NCBI GenBank assembly: GCA_016744375.1 | Contig: JADGEM010000037.1 | Coordinates: forward strand, 1 to 46,181 | Source: Gammaproteobacteria bacterium | Lineage (GTDB): Bacteria; Pseudomonadota; Gammaproteobacteria; GRL18 | DNA: 46,181 nucleotides | Direction: 5' to 3' | In this document: positions 40,929-46,181 of the stretch, one piece after another | How the letters are laid out: the number at the start of each line of letters is the position of its first letter | How positions within the stretch are numbered: the stretch's first letter is position 1 | Notes under the pieces: model-generated | Told to the model about the DNA's origin: nothing | The model's input: only the letters and a program-made list of their open reading frames with translations | The model's database searches: none | Translations under genes and position numbers: made by a program

Positions 40929-41936
40929 ATGCGCCATCGAGTACAGATTAAACCCAGTGAACACCAATTTTATGTTGAAACCAACGAAACAGTGCTTGAT
41001 GCCGCTTTGCGTCAGGGTATAAACCTTCGTTATGGCTGCCGAAATGGTGCTTGTGGTGCCTGTAAAGGTAAGTTAGTGACGGGAGATATACATTATGAAG
41101 AGGATCCCGTGGCTCTGACTGATGATGATGAAGCTCAGAGTATGGTTTTATTTTGTGCAGCACTGGTTGATTCCGAGCTGGTGATTGAAGTTGAAGAAGT
41201 TGAATTAGACAGCGCTATTGAGATTAAGACCTTACCTTGTCGGGTTCAGAAAATGAATCACCTTGCTGATGATGTCATGCAGATTTTTATTAAATTACCG
41301 GCATCTGAACGTTTGCAATTTTTACCAGGTCAATACATTGACATATTACTGGAAGATGGTCGCCACCGCAGCTTTTCTATTGCTAACGCACCCCATGATG
41401 ATGAATTTCTGGAACTGCATATCAGGCTGGTTGAAAAAGGTCTGTTTACACCCAGAGTTTTTAATTCCATGCAAAATAAAGACCTGCTGCGTATTGAAGG
41501 CCCCCATGGCAGTTTCTTCTACCATGAAGATTCCAATAAGGATCTTTTATTAATGGCCGGCGGCACTGGTTTTGCCCCCATAAAAGGGATCATTGAACAT
41601 CTGATCAGTGAGCAGGTGACTCGACCTGTTTACCTCTATTGGGGGGTTCGCACTGAAGCCGATCTTTATATGAGAGAATTAGCTGAAAAATGGGCTGTAG
41701 AATTAGACAACATTCAGTTCATCCCGGTACTTTCAGATGCTGATGACGGCTGGTCAGGCAGAACAGGCTATGTACACGAAGCGGTTTTGGCTGATTTTGA
41801 TGACTTATCAATTTTTGATGTCTATACTTGCGGCCCTCCCGCAATGATCAAATCTGCAGAACAGAGTTTCCAAGAGAAAGGCATGAAGAAAAATCAGTTT
41901 TTCTATGATTCTTTTGACTTTGCCAAGGATCAATAG
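40929..41936 (+). CDS. Ferredoxin-reductase: 2Fe-2S domain plus FAD/NAD(P)H domain
   Basis: 335-residue electron-transfer flavoprotein of the type often labelled CDP-6-deoxy-3,4-glucoseen reductase in proteobacteria. The N-terminal plant-type ferredoxin has C-RNGA-C-GA-C and a later Cys in VLFC; the FNR-like part has HRSFSIANAP (FAD), MAGGTGFAPIKGI (NAD(P)H) and TCGPPAMI. I chose ATG at 40929 over the in-frame ATG at 40857: GAGGA lies 5 nt before it, and the extra 24 residues look non-native. It is not in a nucleotide-sugar locus; position beside hem genes is common in gammaproteobacteria, so its true partner is unknown. Confidence 0.9.
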   Translation: MRHRVQIKPSEHQFYVETNETVLDAALRQGINLRYGCRNGACGACKGKLVTGDIHYEEDPVALTDDDEAQSMVLFCAALVDSELVIEVEEVELDSAIEIKTLPCRVQKMNHLADDVMQIFIKLPASERLQFLPGQYIDILLEDGRHRSFSIANAPHDDEFLELHIRLVEKGLFTPRVFNSMQNKDLLRIEGPHGSFFYHEDSNKDLLLMAGGTGFAPIKGIIEHLISEQVTRPVYLYWGVRTEADLYMRELAEKWAVELDNIQFIPVLSDADDGWSGRTGYVHEAVLADFDDLSIFDVYTCGPPAMIKSAEQSFQEKGMKKNQFFYDSFDFAKDQ

Positions 41937-42027
41937 CAAAGCAGCCCAACTTCCAGCAGTCATTCATCAAAAGAAAAAACGTTTCTTATGTTATCTTTTG
42001 GCAAATGACCACAGACTTCTTTGTTCC

Positions 42028-43278
42028 TCAACAGCCCACACTCAGAGCAATCATTGCCGGCAGATCGTCATCTAAACGCTTCACTTCCTTTGATTGGGCA
42101 CTTAAAATCAAACCTTCTCGATAACAGTTCATCGCTTCAACTGGATCATCCAGTTGATCTTCATAAAGCTCCCCCAGTACTTGAAAGGCTTCCGTACTTG
42201 GTGTTACAACAAGACTCTCAGAAAGATAATCACGAGCTTTACCCCAGAGCTGATTATTAAGGCTCAAGCGCCCAAGAGTCAATAACAGTTCTGCACCTCG
42301 ACCATTATCGCTCAACCATGATTCAGCCGTTTCTAATTGTTTGGCTGCATCTTTCTCATGAGCCAGCCCGTACAACAAGATAAGAGAAGCATGCCAATGG
42401 CGTTTAATACCTTCCTTAATCAGCCCCAGAGCAAGTTCCTGCTCACCGATAGACAATAAAAGCTGGCAATAAAAGTGAATCATCTCTGGTTCAGCACGAG
42501 TCACTTTAGGCAAGCGATTCCAGATGGCTTTAAGCTCCCCCTGGTTTTTGTTCTGCAGCGCCTGTGACATCAACTGTTTACTGAGTGACTGTTCATACTG
42601 ACTGAGCACTTCATGTTCAAAAATATGATTTTTACGTAGCTCTGGAAGCAGATTTTCCAGATCTTTCCAGCTGTTAAGCTGCTGGTAGACACGGAAAAGC
42701 ATTTTCAGAACCTGCTTATGCCTGGGGGCAACACTGCGCAGGTGCATTAATGTAGCCAGAGCTTGTTCAGCCTGACCATCTTTAATCTGCAGTTCTGCCT
42801 GAGTCAGGCCAATAGCAATATCTGCCTGAGGATCACTTTTATGGGCCTGAAGCAAATAATTATCTCTGCGATGGGATGAGCCGTCTTCCTGGGCGGCGCG
42901 GGCTGCTGCAAGATAATTTAAAATAGGCATGCCGCTGTCATTCGCACTTTTTTTCAGATGCTTTTCAGCTTCACGCCAATTCCCTTCAGCCAGTTCAATA
43001 TAACCCTTGTTGCAATTTTCTATGGCCTTCACCGTTTTACGGTTGCGATTCCAATGCCCTACTTTACCGGGAAACTTAATGGTCTTAACTAAAAAGTAAA
43101 TTAATAATAAAATTGCGCTGATTAACAAGCTCAATGCCGTTACTAAAAGAACCAGAGTCCCTTCAACACTCCAGTCACCATGGCTGAGTAATGCATAGCC
43201 AGGATCTTCTTTGGCAATAAGAGCCATATAAGCGGCCCCAATGAGAAACACTAATGAATAAAAAAGCAGTCTGATCAT
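42028..43278 (-). CDS. hemY: HemY-like TPR membrane protein
   Basis: 416 residues. Two membrane helices at about 4-22 and 40-65 (LVLLVTALSLLISAILLLIYFL), then a tetratricopeptide-rich domain to the C-terminus. This is the gammaproteobacterial HemY of the hemCDXY cluster, not the protoporphyrinogen oxidase of the same name. Its role in heme synthesis is unsettled; it may scaffold late enzymes. Its ATG overlaps the hemX TGA (ATGA). Confidence 0.93.
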   Translation of the reverse strand: MIRLLFYSLVFLIGAAYMALIAKEDPGYALLSHGDWSVEGTLVLLVTALSLLISAILLLIYFLVKTIKFPGKVGHWNRNRKTVKAIENCNKGYIELAEGNWREAEKHLKKSANDSGMPILNYLAAARAAQEDGSSHRRDNYLLQAHKSDPQADIAIGLTQAELQIKDGQAEQALATLMHLRSVAPRHKQVLKMLFRVYQQLNSWKDLENLLPELRKNHIFEHEVLSQYEQSLSKQLMSQALQNKNQGELKAIWNRLPKVTRAEPEMIHFYCQLLLSIGEQELALGLIKEGIKRHWHASLILLYGLAHEKDAAKQLETAESWLSDNGRGAELLLTLGRLSLNNQLWGKARDYLSESLVVTPSTEAFQVLGELYEDQLDDPVEAMNCYREGLILSAQSKEVKRLDDDLPAMIALSVGC

Positions 43279-44435
43279 CGGTTGGCCTCATGCTGCTTAT
43301 CAAGCTCATCCTGGTAGGAACGCAAGACTTTGATTGAGCCTGAGATATCAGGCATTTTGTGTGTAATTGTCATCATCTGCAGTGATTTTAATTCTTCAAC
43401 TGCCTGTCTGACCTGAGAGACTTCCAAATCAAAAAATTCCTGCAGCCATTGCACTGATTCTTCAAGACTTTGCGTAAAAAGTGCCTGCTGGCCCATGAGC
43501 AGCGAACGACGTGCAGTTTCTAATTTCAACTGCATATTTTGCAGCAAAAAGAATTGCTGGGTGGGTGTCATTAATGCCTTAGGTGATTCATCCAATTGAC
43601 GAAATACCACCAGACCTCTGAGCTCATGTAAAAAATCCTTTCCTGCCTGCTGTAAATCATCTGCATCATGGGATGCTTTTTTCTCAACAAGGGCTGCAAT
43701 CTTATCTTTGGTATTCAGCTGAGTATATTTAATCGGCAAGTCAGGTACTGTTTTAATGATGCTGGCCAAACGTGCCGCCATACCCACAACATCAGGCTGC
43801 TGCAATGCTTTTAAGATTTGAATTTCATCTCGTATTTTCGTTCTTGACTTAATGTTTCCGGGATCACCAGTATCCAGCAAGCGGGAGTCAGCAGCCTCCA
43901 GTGCAGCAATAGCAGTAGCCACATCATTTTGTAATTGCAAACTGTGGTTAGCGATTAACAGCAGATATTCAACCTCTGCCAGAACCCAGCCAATACGTTC
44001 GCGGCCTTTTTGCTTAAACAGCACATTAATGGACTGAAGCATCTGCTGATTACTGACCTCAAGGGTCTTAGACAGGGTTTCAGTGGCCTGCTGCTGATTT
44101 AAGACCTGCGTTTGAAATTGTTGCTGATTTGAGTTGATATGCCCCATCGTATCATTAAGCGTTCTCAACTGACCGTTGATGTCACCATTCAGTTTGATGC
44201 TCACATCAGAAAGCTTACTACGGGTTGTTTCCAGTTGTTGTGCCAATTCAGCACGAGTTTTTTCCAAACTTTGAAACAGGAGAAAGGTTGCTCCACCTGC
44301 GACCAGAGATAAAACCAGAGCAAGGAAGATAAAGGCTGCTGCTGCACCAGAAGCCGGTTTATCATTGTTTGTTTTCCTTGTTTCTTCTTGTTCTATTGTT
44401 TTATTTGGCTCTTTACTCACCTTATTATTACTCAT
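43275..44435 (-). CDS. hemX: HemX (uroporphyrinogen-III C-methyltransferase-like) membrane protein
   Basis: 386 residues: a charged cytoplasmic N-terminus, one membrane helix (AAAFIFLALVLSLVAGGATFLLF) and a large periplasmic coiled coil and helical domain (IGWVLAEVEYLLLIANHSLQLQ is the family hallmark). Despite the common name it lacks the SAM methyltransferase fold. It lies between hemD, 56 bp upstream, and hemY, overlapping by 4 bp. Confidence 0.94.
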   Translation of the reverse strand: MSNNKVSKEPNKTIEQEETRKTNNDKPASGAAAAFIFLALVLSLVAGGATFLLFQSLEKTRAELAQQLETTRSKLSDVSIKLNGDINGQLRTLNDTMGHINSNQQQFQTQVLNQQQATETLSKTLEVSNQQMLQSINVLFKQKGRERIGWVLAEVEYLLLIANHSLQLQNDVATAIAALEAADSRLLDTGDPGNIKSRTKIRDEIQILKALQQPDVVGMAARLASIIKTVPDLPIKYTQLNTKDKIAALVEKKASHDADDLQQAGKDFLHELRGLVVFRQLDESPKALMTPTQQFFLLQNMQLKLETARRSLLMGQQALFTQSLEESVQWLQEFFDLEVSQVRQAVEELKSLQMMTITHKMPDISGSIKVLRSYQDELDKQHEANR

Positions 44436-44491
44436 TTAAAGATTCCATTTAAAATTTCACTTAATTATTTATCTGTTTACAGAGAGTCTTA

Positions 44492-45286
44492 TTACTTTCT
44501 TATTTTAGCCCATTCCATGACACTTGCCAGCATTGCTTCATTACTGGCATTAGCGGCAACCAAAATAGTACTTTTAAAACCGAGACTTCGTGCATTTATT
44601 TGCATTTTTTCTGTCACAACAATCAAAGGTGTTTGCCATAACTGATCCAGGCAGGAAGTGCCCGGCATTGCCACCAGATTATTCAGACCTTCATCAGATG
44701 TCACAGTGATAATATCCGGCTTTGAACCAGAGCAGAATATAGCTTCTGTTTCATTGTTTAGCAGCTGTGGTTTTTCACGCCGGTACACTTCACAATAATC
44801 AACCCGGGCACCTCTTTGCTGCAGAGTTTCTGCCAATAATTCACGGCCGCCCTGACCTCTAAAAATAATTATTTTTTTATTAATAACCCATTTGCTTTGC
44901 AAACTTTCCAGTGCAAGTAAGGCTTCACTATTGTATTGTTCCAGTGGATAAATATCTGGAAGTCGTCCCAGAATCGCCTGCACCTTCCGGGCACTGGCTT
45001 TGCCAATTGTCACCAGTTTTAGTTTATCAGGTATTTCGCCATGAGCAAGAAGGGCTGCAAGACCAAGCTCAACTGCATTGGGGCTGATAAAAACAGCAAA
45101 GTCTATCTTATCCATTCGATCAAGAATAGCCGACACCTCAGGCGCTGGCTCAACAGCTTTAATTATAATTACGGGCAGGCGTATTGCTCGGCCTCCGTGC
45201 TCAGCAAGCATATCACAAAAAGTGTCTGCCTGATGAACTGGACGCGTTACTAGTGTGCGGATACCTGCTAATAAATCAGTTTGCAT
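44492..45286 (-). CDS. hemD: Uroporphyrinogen-III synthase
   Basis: Closes and inverts ring D of hydroxymethylbilane in tetrapyrrole synthesis. 264 residues with GIRTLVTRPVHQADTF at the N-terminus, FAVFISPNAVELGL, IIFRGQGGRELLAETL and ITVTSDEGLNNL. It leads the hemD-hemX-hemY run. In E. coli hemC precedes hemD; here the upstream neighbour is a divergent thioredoxin-like gene, so hemC must be elsewhere. Confidence 0.95.
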   Translation of the reverse strand: MQTDLLAGIRTLVTRPVHQADTFCDMLAEHGGRAIRLPVIIIKAVEPAPEVSAILDRMDKIDFAVFISPNAVELGLAALLAHGEIPDKLKLVTIGKASARKVQAILGRLPDIYPLEQYNSEALLALESLQSKWVINKKIIIFRGQGGRELLAETLQQRGARVDYCEVYRREKPQLLNNETEAIFCSGSKPDIITVTSDEGLNNLVAMPGTSCLDQLWQTPLIVVTEKMQINARSLGFKSTILVAANASNEAMLASVMEWAKIRK

Positions 45287-45326
45287 TCATCGCCCCTGGC
45301 TCATAATGTAGAGACAAAATTGTATC

Positions 45327-45342
45327 AAATCTGAATAGATTT
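45327..45342. promoter_or_regulatory. Inverted repeat upstream of hemD
   Basis: AAATCT-GAAT-AGATTT is a perfect 6-4-6 inverted repeat 41-56 bp upstream of the hemD start codon, in the divergent promoter region. It is a possible operator of unknown regulator. Confidence 0.35.
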
Positions 45343-45359
45343 CTCTCTTTTTTACCCTC

Positions 45360-45402
45360 TCAGCAAGAGTTATTTGCTGAAGGCACGTATTATAACTATA
45401 CT
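45360..45402 (+). promoter_or_regulatory. Promoter of the thioredoxin-like gene with overlapping palindrome
   Basis: TTGCTG (45374-45379) and TATACT (45397-45402) are 17 bp apart. The palindrome TCAGCAA-GAGTTAT-TTGCTGA (45360-45380) covers the -35 element, so a repressor or activator bound there would control it. Confidence 0.5.
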
Positions 45403-45446
45403 TAGCCAAAATCTTACTCTCTTTTTAACCAGACCTGTTTATTTAC

Positions 45447-45974
45447 ATGAATAAAAATACATGTTTACTGATTATTATTTTACTTGTCAGCTTTTACAGC
45501 CACTATTTATTTGCAAATCATGATGAAACAGGGGCTGACTCTCACTCCGCCCGCCCTGAACTCATTAAAATCAAAGACCTCCGCAAAACAGCGCGACTTG
45601 CACAATCCAAAAATCTTCCAATTCTTATCATGTTTGGCACTGATGAATGTCCCTACTGTAAATTGCTTAAAGAAGATTTTTTAATCCCTATAATTATTTC
45701 CGGAGATTATACTGACAAGATTATCCTTCGGGAAGCTCATATTGGTAATACAAGTATTATTGATTTTTCAGGAAAAAAAATAAGTACGAGTGAATTCAGT
45801 GCTCGCTATGGCGTGACCCTTTTTCCAACCACAATTTTTATTGACAGCACAGGTCAGGTTCTGACAAAAAAGATCATTGGTATCACAACGCCCTCTCTCT
45901 TTGGCGGCACTCTGGATAATAGTATTGATGAAGCACTTATGTTTATCAGAAAAAAACAGTTCACCATAAAATAA
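45447..45974 (+). CDS. Periplasmic thioredoxin-like protein with CPYC motif
   Basis: 175 residues: signal peptide or membrane anchor (LLIIILLVSFYSHYLFA), then a thioredoxin fold with active site C68-P-Y-C71 in MFGTDECPYCKLL and the cis-proline region LFPTTIFID. This resembles SoxW/DsbD-gamma type thioredoxins that reduce periplasmic partners. CPYC is glutaredoxin-like rather than CGPC. The substrate is unknown; cytochrome maturation or sulfur oxidation proteins are plausible. It is divergent from hemD. Confidence 0.85.
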   Translation: MNKNTCLLIIILLVSFYSHYLFANHDETGADSHSARPELIKIKDLRKTARLAQSKNLPILIMFGTDECPYCKLLKEDFLIPIIISGDYTDKIILREAHIGNTSIIDFSGKKISTSEFSARYGVTLFPTTIFIDSTGQVLTKKIIGITTPSLFGGTLDNSIDEALMFIRKKQFTIK

Positions 45975-46104
45975 ATTATTCCCGGACAGGTTCCTGAAGC
46001 ATTTACTCATAGCATCAGCAGGCGACAAGTTTATGGCAATATGAAGCTCTGGGGTAATTGTTCTTTTAAATCGGCAATAAAAATAAGGGGTATTCGTAAA
46101 ACCT

Positions 46105-46133
46105 TGTAGAAATCATGCAAATACAATATAATT
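46105..46133 (+). promoter_or_regulatory. Candidate promoter near the right edge
   Basis: A perfect TATAAT (46128-46133) stands 17 bp after TTGTAG (46105-46110), which matches the -35 consensus at only 3 of 6 positions. It would serve the gene that begins at 46169. Confidence 0.45.
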
Positions 46134-46168
46134 TATTCTATGTTAAATTCGTAATTAAGTGTGGAAAT

Positions 46169-46181
46169 ATGACCTTAGAAT
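46169..46181 (+). CDS. Possible start of a further gene (four codons visible)
   Basis: ATG at 46169 begins MTLE before the window ends. GTGGA lies 4-5 nt upstream as a weak ribosome-binding site, and a TATAAT promoter element is about 36 bp upstream. The product cannot be named. Confidence 0.35.

Noticed and set aside
45768..46028. 86-codon minus-strand frame overlapping the thioredoxin-like gene
   Set aside because: It runs antisense through the conserved C-terminus of a recognisable protein and resembles no family.
1..46181. CRISPR array, tRNA or rRNA genes, prophage or insertion sequence
   Set aside because: I saw no regularly spaced repeats, cloverleaf or rRNA-like segments, integrase or transposase reading frames.

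Overview
The window reads as chromosomal DNA of an AT-leaning gammaproteobacterium. The gene orders yibN-grxC-trxC-secB-gpsA, gpmI-envC-ctpA-yibQ and hemD-hemX-hemY, and the bioB/comF neighbourhood, are gammaproteobacterial. Several c-type cytochromes, a pseudoazurin and an octaheme cytochrome point to a respiratory, probably aquatic and sulfur-handling organism. The genus cannot be fixed from sequence alone. I saw no tRNA, rRNA, CRISPR array, insertion sequence or prophage.

Layout. 1-8.3 kb: the start of bioB, then a two-gene unit (periplasmic penicillin/AHL-type acylase plus a sensor with two solute-binding domains and PAS-GGDEF-EAL) wedged between bioB and comF, then an atypical SDR. 8.4-12.6 kb: moaA, an unrecognised small gene with an FNR-like upstream site, and a cytochrome b / octaheme cytochrome c pair. 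12.9-18.5 kb: a housekeeping run on the minus strand (DUF3334-like, trmL, murI, gpsA, secB, trxC, grxC, yibN), headed by a two-cysteine ArsR regulator of the YgaV/BigR/SqrR type. 18.8-25.1 kb: gpmI, envC, ctpA, yibQ, a DJ-1 protein and a membrane coiled-coil protein, all on the plus strand.

25.4-30.5 kb is an iron-regulated periplasmic module: imelysin, di-heme oxidoreductase, second imelysin and a Tat-exported DUF1513 protein, behind a promoter overlapped by a 16/19 Fur box. 30.7-36.8 kb holds a 1663-residue hybrid histidine kinase with three periplasmic solute-binding domains and its likely partner, a REC-HD-GYP phosphodiesterase. Together with the GGDEF-EAL protein, this window carries two ligand-sensing inputs to cyclic di-GMP. 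A 266-bp element with long imperfect inverted-repeat ends follows at 36851-37116.

37.2-46.2 kb: pseudoazurin, a HutZ/HugZ-like heme protein, a ROK fructokinase, a DUF5610-like protein, a ferredoxin-reductase, hemY-hemX-hemD without an adjacent hemC, a periplasmic thioredoxin-like protein and the first codons of a further gene.

The most unusual items are the triple GSN repeat at the acylase self-cleavage site, the acylase/c-di-GMP sensor translational coupling, the 266-bp inverted-repeat element, and the triplicated 11-bp ribosome-binding repeat before the first imelysin gene.
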